A DNA stretch of 64,000 nucleotides from Chryseobacterium gleum (lineage in GTDB: Bacteria; Bacteroidota; Bacteroidia; Flavobacteriales; Weeksellaceae), in NCBI RefSeq assembly GCF_900636535.1, contig NZ_LR134289.1:4737501-4801500 (forward strand), read 5' to 3'. The translations under genes and the position numbers were made by a program. Position 1 is the stretch's first letter; every line of letters begins with the position of its first letter. A model generated the notes under the pieces. That model worked only from the letters and a program-made list of their open reading frames with translations, did not search any database and was not told where the DNA came from. Below are positions 28,842 to 37,042 of this stretch, piece by piece.

Positions 28842-29024
28842 CAATAGGAGCGGGCTTTAGCCCGCTTTCTTTTTACCGTGTACTGTATGGCTTTAGCAAA
28901 AACTTAGAATTTTTAGTCTTTCAAAAAACAATCCTAAAATTTATTTTCAAGTTTTTTTATAGGTTTTGGCTAAAGCCAATGGCATTGTATTGATTTTGAA
29001 GACGGGCTAAAGCCCGTCCCTATT
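28842..29024. repeat. REP-like palindrome cluster
   Basis: Three palindromes lie close together: AGCGGGCT-TT-AGCCCGCT (28849-28866), TTGGCT-AA-AGCCAA (28966-28979) and GACGGGCT-AA-AGCCCGTC (29001-29018). The outer flanks CAATAGG (28842) and CCTATTG (29018) are also inverted, so the whole 183 bp is one large imperfect inverted repeat. This looks like a dispersed REP/BIME-type intergenic element. The rest of the 456-bp gap is non-coding apart from the prmA promoter. Confidence 0.6.
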
Positions 29025-29190
29025 GAATATATTATGCGCAATCATCCATGTTATCTGTGTCATCCGTGTAATCTGTGGGAGAAAAAATTCACAAATAAAC
29101 TTTTTACCACATCCACGATTTAAAAAACATAAAAATCCCCGGTTTCAGCAAAAAGTTACTCCATCATTTTTTTAACCGTGATAACATTAG

Positions 29191-29198
29191 TATTTTTG
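29191..29198 (+). promoter_or_regulatory. Bacteroidota -7 promoter box for prmA
   Basis: TATTTTTG matches TAnnTTTG and ends 15 bp before ATG 29214. It rules out the further-upstream start at 29178, which would precede the promoter. Confidence 0.6.
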
Positions 29199-29213
29199 CA
29201 GCAAATTATTCAC

Positions 29214-30041
29214 ATGCAAAATTATTTAGAATTCAATTTCAAAATTTCTCCATTACAACCCTGGAATGAGATTTTAATGGCAGAGCTTATAGAAATAGGT
29301 TTTGACAGCTTTACAGAAGAAATTGACGGAATTTTAGGATATATCCAGACAGATTTATTTAACGAAGATCAGCTGAAGGCCCTTCCGATCTTTGAAAATG
29401 AAAACGTAAAAATCGAATATTCCTTCGAGGAAATGCCAAATATCAACTGGAACGAAGAATGGGAAAAGAATTTCTCTCCTATCAATATCGATGATAAAGT
29501 ATTGATCAGAGCAGAGTTTCATGAATCTGTACCGGGAATGCATGAAATTATTATCCAGCCTAAAATGTCTTTCGGAACGGGACATCATCCTACTACCCAT
29601 CTGATGATCCAGCAGATGATGGATATTGATTTCAATGGGAAGAAAGTATTGGATATGGGATGCGGAACTTCTGTATTGGCCATTTATGCAAAACAGCAGG
29701 GAGCAGGAGATACAAAAGCTATTGATATCGACGAATGGTCAGTAGAAAACTCTAAAGAAAACGCAGTAAGAAACAATGTAGAACTGGATATTGAACAGGG
29801 TACTGCTGAAAACTTAGGGAAAGAGAATTATGATATTATCCTGGCCAATATCAACAGAAACATCCTTATTTCAGATATCCCGACTTATGTTTCAGTATTG
29901 AATGACGGAGGGAAATTATTGCTTTCAGGATTGTGTTTCTTTGATGTAGATGATATTCTTGAAGTATGCAGAGAAAGCGGACTTGAGCTGAAAAAACAGT
30001 TGCAGCGTGAAGAATGGGTAAGTCTTCTGCTTGAAAAATAA
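29214..30041 (+). CDS. prmA: Ribosomal protein L11 methyltransferase
   Basis: 276 residues from ATG 29214. The SAM-binding motif VLDMGCGTSVLAI (about 148-160), the acidic residue after beta-2 in AIDIDEWS, and the PrmA signature MSFGTGHHPTT (about 115-125) are all present. It trimethylates ribosomal protein L11. The start choice follows the promoter box at 29191-29198 and the conserved opening MQNYLEF. Confidence 0.95.
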   Translation: MQNYLEFNFKISPLQPWNEILMAELIEIGFDSFTEEIDGILGYIQTDLFNEDQLKALPIFENENVKIEYSFEEMPNINWNEEWEKNFSPINIDDKVLIRAEFHESVPGMHEIIIQPKMSFGTGHHPTTHLMIQQMMDIDFNGKKVLDMGCGTSVLAIYAKQQGAGDTKAIDIDEWSVENSKENAVRNNVELDIEQGTAENLGKENYDIILANINRNILISDIPTYVSVLNDGGKLLLSGLCFFDVDDILEVCRESGLELKKQLQREEWVSLLLEK

Positions 30042-30062
30042 CACACAAAACAAAATATAAAT

Positions 30063-30902
30063 ATGAAAATGTTATGGACAGCTTTATTCTTACTGATGCT
30101 GCAGTTTTTTGCCGCTCAGGAAAATGAAGCATATGCAGATGGAATCTTTGGTTTCGAAGAAAATAAAGCACAGAAGATCTTTACAGATTGGACCCGTGTA
30201 AGACTGGATCCGGGAGTGAATGGCAAGGTTGCAGATTCGCTTCAGGCCAATCAGCAGGTAATGATTCTTAAAAAAGAAGAAGGCGTTCTGAAATTAGGAG
30301 AAAGAGCCGCGAACTGGTATAAAATATCTTATCAGAAAGGTGACAATACTTTAGAAGGATATGTCTGGGGCGGTAACCTTTGTGTAGGATACCGTAACAA
30401 AAACGGATATGATTTTCTTTTCGGACTTTCCAAAACAATTGACAGGAAGAACAAAGAATTTAATGAGATCGAAAAACAGAACATTGCCGGAATAAAAGTG
30501 ATGGAGGGAAATACACTCATTGATGAGGTGTATTTTGATACCGGAAAAGGAGAAGAACTTAGCTCCGGATCTTTCAATATAGAAAGCAACCACAAACTGC
30601 AAAATGTTGAATTCACCCTTAAAGCAGAAGTTTCTGGTGAAGCATGTGGAATTGCCGGCTATGATCAGTATGTTCTTTTTAAAGATAAAAAACTCATTGC
30701 TCTTCCCCAATTGATGAATGTGGGTGATGCCGGCGCTTTTTATCATAGCGAAGAATTTGTTTTTCCGAATGATAAAGGAGGAATACCCAATGCATTTATC
30801 CTGAAAGTGGAAGATATGGAGGTAGATGAGAAAGACAGGGAAAAGAAAAAACAATCTTCCAAAACCTACCTGTGGAACGGAAGTTCCTATAAACTTAAAT
30901 AA
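30063..30902 (+). CDS. Exported SH3-like domain protein
   Basis: 279 residues with a signal peptide (cleavage near FAAQ, residue 19). A bacterial SH3-like segment follows (WTRVRLDPGVNGKVADSL to EGYVWGGNL, about residues 44-105), then a beta-rich domain that is not recognised. SH3-like domains in exported proteins often bind cell-wall peptides. It follows prmA by 21 bp and may be co-transcribed; no functional link is known. Confidence 0.75.
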   Translation: MKMLWTALFLLMLQFFAAQENEAYADGIFGFEENKAQKIFTDWTRVRLDPGVNGKVADSLQANQQVMILKKEEGVLKLGERAANWYKISYQKGDNTLEGYVWGGNLCVGYRNKNGYDFLFGLSKTIDRKNKEFNEIEKQNIAGIKVMEGNTLIDEVYFDTGKGEELSSGSFNIESNHKLQNVEFTLKAEVSGEACGIAGYDQYVLFKDKKLIALPQLMNVGDAGAFYHSEEFVFPNDKGGIPNAFILKVEDMEVDEKDREKKKQSSKTYLWNGSSYKLK

Positions 30903-30923
30903 TAGTATTTATTCTCAATACAT

Positions 30924-30957
30924 GAAAACCGTTGTCCTTACAGCGGTTTTCTTTTTT
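30924..30957 (+). terminator. Rho-independent terminator after the SH3-like gene
   Basis: An 11-bp stem (GAAAACCGTTG with CAGCGGTTTTC, one G-T pair) followed by CTTTTTT. Confidence 0.85.
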
Positions 30958-31277
30958 ACTAGAACTTTATGCTCTTACAATAGCTTTAAGCATAAAAAAT
31001 AGGACTGGAACAAGCCAATCCTACCCAAACATGATTAAGTGTATAGTTGAGCCATTAAAGGCTGCAAGGAATTAAAGTGCACAAAAAGATTTTTATTGAT
31101 CCTTAACCAATGTTTTACATACTAATTAAGATAATCCAATGGCCTTTCGGTTATGTTTACAATGTAAAAGTAGTATGTACTGTTCTCTCAATGGGCAAAA
31201 TTTCTGCTGATTCAGCGAAATAGACAGTTGAAACGGTATTTTAACCCAATGAAACGGATAAGATGATCTGTGTGCTT
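30958..31277. other. Non-coding gap between convergent genes
   Basis: It holds one small hairpin (AGGACTGG with CCAATCCT near 31001-31022) and otherwise no recognisable gene, RNA or regulatory element. Confidence 0.5.
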
Positions 31278-31694
31278 TTATTCAAAAATTAAGAGTACTG
31301 TACCAGCAATGATCAATAGAGCTCCTATAGCGGTCTTCAGTGTGAGTGATTCTCCGAGAAATAAAACAGAAAGGACAATAGTCAGCGCTACACTTAATTT
31401 ATCTACCGGGGCAACCTGCGTTACCTTTCCGATTTGCAGGGCCTTAAAGTAAAATATCCATGAAAGTCCTGTTGCCACTCCGGAAACGGCAATGTAGATC
31501 AGATTATGTCTGGAAAGTGCAGGGATTCCCTTGTATTCACTTCGTGCGAAAACAATTCCCCAGGCTACCAGTAAAATAATAACACTTCTTATGGCTGTTG
31601 CCAGGTTTGAGTTTACCCCTGTGATTCCAATTTTGGCAAAAATTGCGGTCAATGAAGCAAAAAAAGCTGAAAGAATTGCATATACCCACCACAT
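31278..31694 (-). CDS. EamA-domain (DMT superfamily) small transporter
   Basis: 138 residues with about five membrane helices and one EamA domain (opening WVYAILSAFFASLTAIFAKIGI). Single-domain members of this length probably work as dimers. They belong to the drug/metabolite transporter superfamily. The gene lies 124 bp downstream of the isochorismatase-like gene on the same strand and may share its transcript. Substrate unknown. Confidence 0.85.
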   Translation of the reverse strand: MWWVYAILSAFFASLTAIFAKIGITGVNSNLATAIRSVIILLVAWGIVFARSEYKGIPALSRHNLIYIAVSGVATGLSWIFYFKALQIGKVTQVAPVDKLSVALTIVLSVLFLGESLTLKTAIGALLIIAGTVLLIFE

Positions 31695-31818
31695 ATTTTA
31701 ATGTTTTAAAATGATTAATCAGTATTATTGGTAAGCCTCTCCATTTTTTAATGATCTTCTTCGTATTCTTTACTTAAAGATAACCAAAATAAGCAAAAGA
31801 TGATTGTCTTTTTCTTAT

Positions 31819-32373
31819 TTACTTTATCCAGTCACTTGCTGCAGTAATATCGGCCTGTCTTGGAAACACTTTATTCATCAGCACGCGGTGTACCTCTTCG
31901 TCACTATCTTTACAACAATCTTCAATTACTGTAAGCTGATAATCCTTATCCGCAGCTTCTCTTAAGGTAGATAAAATAACGCCGCTGGTTGATACACCTG
32001 TAAGCACCAGATGCTGAATATCCAGTCCACGAAGGACAACTTCAAGATCACTTCCTGTAAAAGCACTGAATCTTCGTTTGTTTATAACAATATCATCTTT
32101 TTCAGGAGCTAGCTCCGGATGAATTGTTACCCATTCTTTCATATCAACATCTGCCATGCGGGTTTTTATAGTCGAAAAGGCTTTATTATTTGCACTGATC
32201 TCTGGCATTCCCTGTCTGAAGCTTACAGTAATATAAATGACAGGAATATTACGGTTTCTTGCGGTCCGGATAACCTCTTTGGTGTTAGACATCAACGTTG
32301 TTGTATCAGGTAATGTGTTGACGATAGCCGACTGCATGTCCATTACCAGTAATGCTGTGTTTGTTTTTTCCAT
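31819..32373 (-). CDS. Isochorismatase-like hydrolase
   Basis: 184 residues of the isochorismatase-like fold: LLVMDMQSAIVN with the catalytic Asp (about residue 11), and the GVSTSGVILSTLREA loop (about 125-139). In cysteine hydrolases of this fold that loop carries a catalytic Cys; here it is Gly, as in true isochorismatases such as PhzD/EntB, so nicotinamidase-type chemistry is unlikely. The start lies 5 bp after the MFS gene stop, so both are in one operon under the TetR regulator. Confidence 0.85.
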   Translation of the reverse strand: MEKTNTALLVMDMQSAIVNTLPDTTTLMSNTKEVIRTARNRNIPVIYITVSFRQGMPEISANNKAFSTIKTRMADVDMKEWVTIHPELAPEKDDIVINKRRFSAFTGSDLEVVLRGLDIQHLVLTGVSTSGVILSTLREAADKDYQLTVIEDCCKDSDEEVHRVLMNKVFPRQADITAASDWIK

Positions 32374-32378
32374 TGTTA

Positions 32379-33659
32379 TTATACTTTATTGATAAATTGT
32401 TCCTCAGATTCTTCAAGTAATTCTTCGTTGACAGCTTTTGTTTTATTCTTCTTAAATAATAAGTTCCTGAAGACAACGGCAATTACAATTCCTGCAATTC
32501 CTTCCAGCAATAAGGTTTTAGGAGCACCTATTCTCTCCGAAACAAATCCAATCAGTACACTTCCCAAAGGCAGCATTCCGAATATAGCGGTCAGAAGAAT
32601 ACTTATTGCCCGGGAACGCATTTCCGGAATGACTTCAGATTGTACAATAATATTACAGGTGGTAAACTGTGCAACGCCTCCCAATCCCGTCAGTGCAGCA
32701 AAGAACATAGACCAGTAGAAGTTGGTGGCATATGAAAAAAGAATCAGCCCGATACTCAGGATAATTGTACTCAGGATAAGAATATTCCTCATGGATGCTC
32801 CTTTCTTTAATGAAGCCAGAAATACAGTGCCCAAAACAGCCCCGATACCAATAAAACTTGATATATATCCGAATGTCTTGGCATCTCCTTTGAAAATTTC
32901 CTTAGCATAAACCGGTATTAACGTGTCATAAGGTAAGATCAGTAAACCCGTAATACTCAGCATGATTATTACAAGACTGATAGAAGGTTCTTTTTTCAGA
33001 TATCTGAAACCTTCGGCCAGTTCCGTGAAAGTTCCTTTTTTAGTTGGCTTTTTAGAAATAATCTTTATTTTCATCAGGGAAATGGAAACCATTACTGCTG
33101 CAAAACTGGCTGCATTGATCAGAAAACAGGTTCCTGCTCCGAATTTTTGCAGAATGATCCCGGATAGGGCAGGACCTGCTAATTTTGCAATACTTGCCAT
33201 CGCTGCACTCAGAGAAAGGGCACTCGGAAGATCATCATCATCCGTTACCACTTCGTTGATCATCGCCTGACGCGCCGGAACATCATAAGCATTGATGACG
33301 CCCAGAAAAACACTTAATATGATAAAACTCCAGATATTCTGGTGTCCTGTCATGACCAGGAAAGCCAGTAAAGAAGCCTGTATTAATGATAGAATCTGAG
33401 TGATCTGTATGATTTTATACCGGTTATACCGATCGGCAGCTACACCTCCGAATGCTGAAAATAAAAAAGATGGAAACTGTTCCGCAAAAATGGTCAGCCC
33501 AAGCATAAACGCAGATTGAGTCATGCTGTACACAACCCATACTACTGCTGTACGCTGCATCCAGGTTCCAAATTGCGATACAGAACGCCCAAAAAAGTAC
33601 AACGTATAATTTGTACTTCTGAACGCCCGGAATGTACTGATATTACTTAATTTGCTCAT
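32379..33659 (-). CDS. MFS transporter (EntS-like exporter group)
   Basis: 426 residues with about twelve membrane helices. The opening FRSTNYTLYFFGRSVSQFGTWMQ is typical of the MFS_3/EntS-like exporter group. It lies between a TetR gene (upstream) and an isochorismatase-like gene (5 bp downstream). The inverted TTTTGAC/GTCAAAA site just before it supports local TetR control. Likely a drug or metabolite efflux pump. Confidence 0.88.
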   Translation of the reverse strand: MSKLSNISTFRAFRSTNYTLYFFGRSVSQFGTWMQRTAVVWVVYSMTQSAFMLGLTIFAEQFPSFLFSAFGGVAADRYNRYKIIQITQILSLIQASLLAFLVMTGHQNIWSFIILSVFLGVINAYDVPARQAMINEVVTDDDDLPSALSLSAAMASIAKLAGPALSGIILQKFGAGTCFLINAASFAAVMVSISLMKIKIISKKPTKKGTFTELAEGFRYLKKEPSISLVIIMLSITGLLILPYDTLIPVYAKEIFKGDAKTFGYISSFIGIGAVLGTVFLASLKKGASMRNILILSTIILSIGLILFSYATNFYWSMFFAALTGLGGVAQFTTCNIIVQSEVIPEMRSRAISILLTAIFGMLPLGSVLIGFVSERIGAPKTLLLEGIAGIVIAVVFRNLLFKKNKTKAVNEELLEESEEQFINKV

Positions 33660-33673
33660 ATTTCAAAATAAAC

Positions 33674-33703
33674 TTTTTGACAAATAATGTAAAAACGTCA
33701 AAA
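33674..33703 (-). promoter_or_regulatory. Probable TetR operator upstream of the MFS gene
   Basis: TTTTGAC (33675-33681) and GTCAAAA (33697-33703) form an inverted pair. The same core occurs in the large palindrome upstream of the tetR gene, so the regulator probably binds both. Confidence 0.5.
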
Positions 33704-33718
33704 TTTGGATAAAAAATT

Positions 33719-34318
33719 TTAACTGATATGTTTAATAACCATTGATGTCAAAGTGGTTACTGTAGTATTTAAATTTTCAAAATTATTTTTTAAGCCCATT
33801 TCACGTCTTATACCTCTGATACTGCTCTGCAGGATAAAAATAATGATTTCCTGCTCTTCAATAGAGACATCCGGGATTTCATGGCTGCTGATACTTGCTG
33901 AAAATAAATTGAGTAGCAGACTTCTCTCTGCTTCCATCATCCGGTTGTGGGCATCGGTAATATGTTTTGATTTTTCTTCATTATCCATTCCTGCTTCAAT
34001 AGCTCTGAAAAATGAAGACCTTTCTTCAGAAGTTTTAATTTTGGAAAGACAAAACTCCTCAATTTTTCCTTCAAACGTGTTTCTTTTCTTCATGTTGGCA
34101 TCAATCTCTGAAATAACTTCCCTGATCAGATTGGCCAGAACAGCCTGGAAAACTTCCTCGCGGTTCTTATAATAATAATAAATAGACGTTCGGCTTTTAC
34201 CAACAGCTTTGGAAATATCATCCATAGTCACTTTCTTCAGGCCATACTTCAGATACAGCCCTGAAGCAGTTTCCAGGATTTGCTGTGAAAGTTGGTCTTG
34301 TTCGGTTTGAGATGACAT
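33719..34318 (-). CDS. TetR/AcrR family transcriptional regulator
   Basis: 199 residues from ATG 34318. The N-terminal helix-turn-helix is KVTMDDISKAVGKSRTSIYYYYKNREEVF (about residues 27-55), with a variable ligand-binding domain behind it. A longer frame from 34375 adds 19 hydrophobic residues inside the operator palindrome region and is unlikely. It lies directly upstream of the MFS/isochorismatase operon that it probably represses. Confidence 0.9.
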   Translation of the reverse strand: MSSQTEQDQLSQQILETASGLYLKYGLKKVTMDDISKAVGKSRTSIYYYYKNREEVFQAVLANLIREVISEIDANMKKRNTFEGKIEEFCLSKIKTSEERSSFFRAIEAGMDNEEKSKHITDAHNRMMEAERSLLLNLFSASISSHEIPDVSIEEQEIIIFILQSSIRGIRREMGLKNNFENLNTTVTTLTSMVIKHIS

Positions 34319-34340
34319 TTTTGAAAATATGGATACAAAA

Positions 34341-34385
34341 ATACAACATTTTGACAAAAAAACAAATTTTGTCAAAATGTTGTAT
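34341..34385. promoter_or_regulatory. Large perfect palindrome, TetR operator or terminator
   Basis: Two perfect 19-bp arms (34341-34359 and 34367-34385) around a 7-bp spacer. Each arm contains CATTTTGACAAAA or its complement, matching the half-sites near the MFS gene. It also lies just downstream of the phosphatase gene and could double as its terminator. Confidence 0.65.
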
Positions 34386-34416
34386 TGCTATAAGAATTAA
34401 TTTTTATTTCTGATTT

Positions 34417-35241
34417 CTAAGGATTGGCCTTTACCGCATTATACATCATAGAATCTTTCTGTTGATTGGTATAATCATATTTGTAATGATAAAATGATGA
34501 TTCCCAGTCGCCATATCCTACATTTGGAATAATGATGAATTTTTTACCAAAATCATCCGCGCAACTCTTTACTGCTGCAGAACGTTCAGCTTCTGTTTTA
34601 TTATCAAACAGGCTGGAGAAGTCAGCAAGATTATCACCTAATAATAAAACAATGTTGTAATTTTTAGCAATATCCTGTCTTCGGTTCTCTTTACTGCTTT
34701 CTTTCGTACGAAGTATAAGATGGGAATCATTTTGAAGAGGAAAATTGTATTTTTTCAGATTCTTTAATGTACCTGCACGTTCCTGCTCCTTACGGTTGGT
34801 CACATAGAAGACCTGAATACCTTTGCTTGCTGCATACTGATAAAATTCCTGAGAACCGGTGAGAGGTGTTGCAATGCCTTTTGCTGTCCATTCTTCCCAT
34901 GTGGCCTGATCATACCCTTTGCCTGTTTTTGAACGCTCAACTGCATAATACGAATTGTCAAGGAAAGTTTCATCAATATCTGAAACAATAGCCAGCGGTT
35001 TTTCTGATTTCCGTGCCAGGGCCTCGTCTAAACGAAGTTTTGCAATATTATAAGCCTGAAGGCATAAAGCTTCATATTCAGCCGCCCGCTGCTGATAAAA
35101 GGCACCATATATTTTCCCGTGAAGTCCAAGATTCTGGTAAGGTGTATCTTGAACGGTGGCCTTTGAAACCGAAGCCGGAGTTTTGCATGATGTAGTCAGG
35201 GCCAAAAGACCGCCTGCGATAATGAAGGTGAGATTTTTCAT
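34417..35241 (-). CDS. 5'-nucleotidase/acid phosphatase, lipoprotein e(P4) family
   Basis: 274 residues with lipobox LTTSC (Cys19). HAD-superfamily class B/C phosphatase: nucleophile motif SDIDETFLDNS (about 89-99), the second motif FYVTNRKEQER and the acidic motif LLLGDNLADF are present. In Haemophilus the related e(P4) dephosphorylates NMN and other nucleotides at the cell surface; a similar nucleotide-scavenging role is likely. It has its own promoter. Confidence 0.92.
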   Translation of the reverse strand: MKNLTFIIAGGLLALTTSCKTPASVSKATVQDTPYQNLGLHGKIYGAFYQQRAAEYEALCLQAYNIAKLRLDEALARKSEKPLAIVSDIDETFLDNSYYAVERSKTGKGYDQATWEEWTAKGIATPLTGSQEFYQYAASKGIQVFYVTNRKEQERAGTLKNLKKYNFPLQNDSHLILRTKESSKENRRQDIAKNYNIVLLLGDNLADFSSLFDNKTEAERSAAVKSCADDFGKKFIIIPNVGYGDWESSFYHYKYDYTNQQKDSMMYNAVKANP

Positions 35242-35261
35242 TGGTTTAGAATAGAGTCAGA

Positions 35262-35269
35262 CAAATTTA
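35262..35269 (-). promoter_or_regulatory. Bacteroidota -7 promoter box for the phosphatase gene
   Basis: Reverse complement TAAATTTG matches TAnnTTTG, 20 bp upstream of the ATG at 35241. Confidence 0.55.
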
Positions 35270-35382
35270 TGACAATTTGATTGATTGACGAAATAGGACA
35301 GTAACGGTCAGCAATAGGAAAGTTCATTTCTGGTAATGTGTATTAAACTAAAAAAGGATGTGGATGAGTGTATAATAATTGT

Positions 35383-35390
35383 TAGATTTG
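35383..35390 (+). promoter_or_regulatory. Bacteroidota -7 promoter box for the Crp/Fnr gene
   Basis: TAGATTTG, a perfect match, 29 bp before ATG 35420. Confidence 0.55.
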
Positions 35391-35419
35391 AATAAGAAAA
35401 AAAGACGAAAAAAATTGAA

Positions 35420-36007
35420 ATGAATAACGCATTTGAAAATTACCTATACTCCACAGGAGAGCTGTCAGCAGAGGAAATCAACTTTTCTTCACAGTTTTTC
35501 AAACCGGTCAGCCTGAAAAAAGGTGATTTTTTTATTCGTGAGGATGAAGTCTGCCGTTATATTGGGTTTATCGTTAGTGGCGCTGTAAAAGCATATGCTG
35601 TTGATAAAGAAGGAAAGGAAAATATTACCTGTTTCAAATTTGAAAATGAATTTGCCACCTTATTTCCGGAGTTTGTGGCACAGGAAAAATCCAGAAGGAG
35701 TATCAGAACTATAGAAGATAGTGTCATCTATAGAATCAGCTACTCTGACTATCGACATTTGATTGAGAAGGTTACTTCATGGAACGGAGTTATCAGATCC
35801 GTGATGGAGCAGGAGTACAATCAAAAGGAAAGTTACCTGCTGAATTATAATAATAAGTCGGCTTTGGATAAATACCATCATATCCTTTTTAATGAACCAA
35901 TGCTTGTACGGCGCGTAAGCACTCAGGATCTTGCATCGTATCTGGGCATTACACAACGATCACTTACACGGGCAAAGGGACAGATTCATAAACCTAACGC
36001 ATTATAG
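35420..36007 (+). CDS. Crp/Fnr family transcriptional regulator
   Basis: 195 residues: cyclic-nucleotide-binding-like beta barrel (about 20-120; KGDFFIREDEVCRYIGFIVSGAVK) and a C-terminal HTH containing VSTQDLASYLGITQRSLTRAKGQ. The cysteine pattern needed for an Fnr-type FeS cluster is absent, and cAMP-binding residues are not obvious, so the ligand is unknown. It lies directly upstream of an MBL-fold hydrolase gene, whose promoter carries a palindrome at the right place for this regulator. Confidence 0.88.
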   Translation: MNNAFENYLYSTGELSAEEINFSSQFFKPVSLKKGDFFIREDEVCRYIGFIVSGAVKAYAVDKEGKENITCFKFENEFATLFPEFVAQEKSRRSIRTIEDSVIYRISYSDYRHLIEKVTSWNGVIRSVMEQEYNQKESYLLNYNNKSALDKYHHILFNEPMLVRRVSTQDLASYLGITQRSLTRAKGQIHKPNAL

Positions 36008-36049
36008 GACAAATGTCCTTATGCAGTCCTGATCATCGCTGTAGATTTG
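36004..36049 (+). promoter_or_regulatory. Crp/Fnr-type operator plus -7 box for the MBL gene
   Basis: The palindrome AGGAC-AAAT-GTCCT (36006-36019) is centred about 40-42 bp upstream of the transcription start implied by TAGATTTG (36042-36049). That is the classical activator position. It overlaps the stop of the Crp/Fnr gene. Confidence 0.55.
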
Positions 36050-36061
36050 CACAAAAAAACT

Positions 36062-36739
36062 ATGCTACGTCAAATTGCTCCCGAAGTATTCCATATTCCA
36101 CTGATGCCACGAAACAGTATCAACAGTTATATTATCGAAGGTATATTGGTAGACTCAGGAATACGGAGCTCATATACCACTGTAAAAAAAGCTATCGGGA
36201 AAATTCCTGTTTATCAACACATTCTGACACATGCACATGCAGATCATCAGGGCTGCAGCGATCAGATATGCGCAGAGTTCGGAATTCCTTTACTATGTCA
36301 TCCTAACGAAGTGCTAAGAACAGAAACAGGTATGGTAACAATCGATTACCCAACACCACAACATTGGGTAGCAAAGCTTCAGCAAAAATATTGGGCCGGT
36401 CAGGGACATAAAGTTGATAAGACGGTCGTTGAAAATGACACTATAGGAAACTTCCGGGTAATAGAAACGCCTGGACACTCGGCGGGCCATATTTCTTTAT
36501 TCCGTGAACGGGATGGTGTACTGATCATTGGTGATGCTTCAACAAACATGAACCTGCTCACTACAGCTGCCGGTCTGCACCTTCCGCCAAACATGTTCAC
36601 CTCGGACCAGCAGCGAAATATCAAATCACTTCAAAAGTTGGCAGAATTAAATCCCTCCATTATCTGTTTTGGTCACGGACCGGTCTTACACAATAAAGAC
36701 CGCAAGTTTGAGCGGTTTGTGACGGCTATTGAAAGATAG
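36062..36739 (+). CDS. MBL-fold metallo-hydrolase
   Basis: 225 residues from ATG 36062. Metal-ligand motif HAHADHQG (about 58-65; HxHxDH), a further ligand in ETPGHSAGHIS, Asp in IGDAS and His in CFGHGP. The start at 36047 is rejected because it lies inside the promoter box. General metallo-beta-lactamase-fold hydrolase; substrate unknown (thioester or quorum-signal hydrolysis are common). Probably controlled by the adjacent Crp/Fnr protein. Confidence 0.9.
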   Translation: MLRQIAPEVFHIPLMPRNSINSYIIEGILVDSGIRSSYTTVKKAIGKIPVYQHILTHAHADHQGCSDQICAEFGIPLLCHPNEVLRTETGMVTIDYPTPQHWVAKLQQKYWAGQGHKVDKTVVENDTIGNFRVIETPGHSAGHISLFRERDGVLIIGDASTNMNLLTTAAGLHLPPNMFTSDQQRNIKSLQKLAELNPSIICFGHGPVLHNKDRKFERFVTAIER

Positions 36740-36875
36740 TTTTGTGCTGTAATTTCAAGTAAAATATGAATATCCAGGCTGCTTTATGAGTGGCTTTTTT
36801 GTTTTAGATTAACAACTTTGAGCCTTTTTGCGCCTGATTCATTTTTTGCTGCAAAAGATTTTTAATAATGAGATA

Positions 36876-36911
36876 AAAACAAAAAAGACTCACTGCTTCC
36901 AGTAAGTCTTT
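36876..36911 (-). terminator. Terminator behind the tRNA-Arg remnant
   Basis: Minus-strand stem AAAGACTTACTG/CAGTGAGTCTTT with a GAAG loop, followed by a T-run. Confidence 0.7.
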
Positions 36912-36914
36912 AAG

Positions 36915-36970
36915 TGAGCGCGAAAGGATTCGCACCTTTGACCGTCCCGATTAAAATCGGGATGCTCTAT
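36915..36970 (-). pseudogene. Truncated tRNA-Arg-like remnant
   Basis: It retains the acceptor 3' strand, T arm, variable region and an anticodon-like arm (TCCCG/CGGGA stem with an 8-base loop instead of 7). The D arm and 5' acceptor strand are lost, replaced by a T-run. It cannot fold as a functional tRNA. Confidence 0.75.
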
Positions 36971-37005
36971 TTTTTTAGCTACAAAAGATTTAATAATGAG
37001 ATAAA

Positions 37006-37039
37006 AACAAAAAAGACTCACTGTTTCTAGTAAGTCTTT
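37006..37039 (-). terminator. Terminator of the tRNA-Arg gene
   Basis: Minus-strand hairpin AAAGACTTACTA/CAGTGAGTCTTT with a following T-run, immediately after the tRNA 3' end. Confidence 0.75.
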
Positions 37040-37042
37040 AAG

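Noticed and set aside
29178..29213. Earlier prmA start
   Set aside because: It lies upstream of the TATTTTTG promoter box, so it would not be transcribed.
34319..34375. Earlier TetR start
   Set aside because: It runs through the operator palindrome and adds an unlikely hydrophobic leader to a cytoplasmic regulator.
36013..36306. Second plus-strand frame overlapping the MBL-hydrolase gene
   Set aside because: It covers the metal-site codons in another frame, has an unnatural amino-acid mix, and lies across the promoter.
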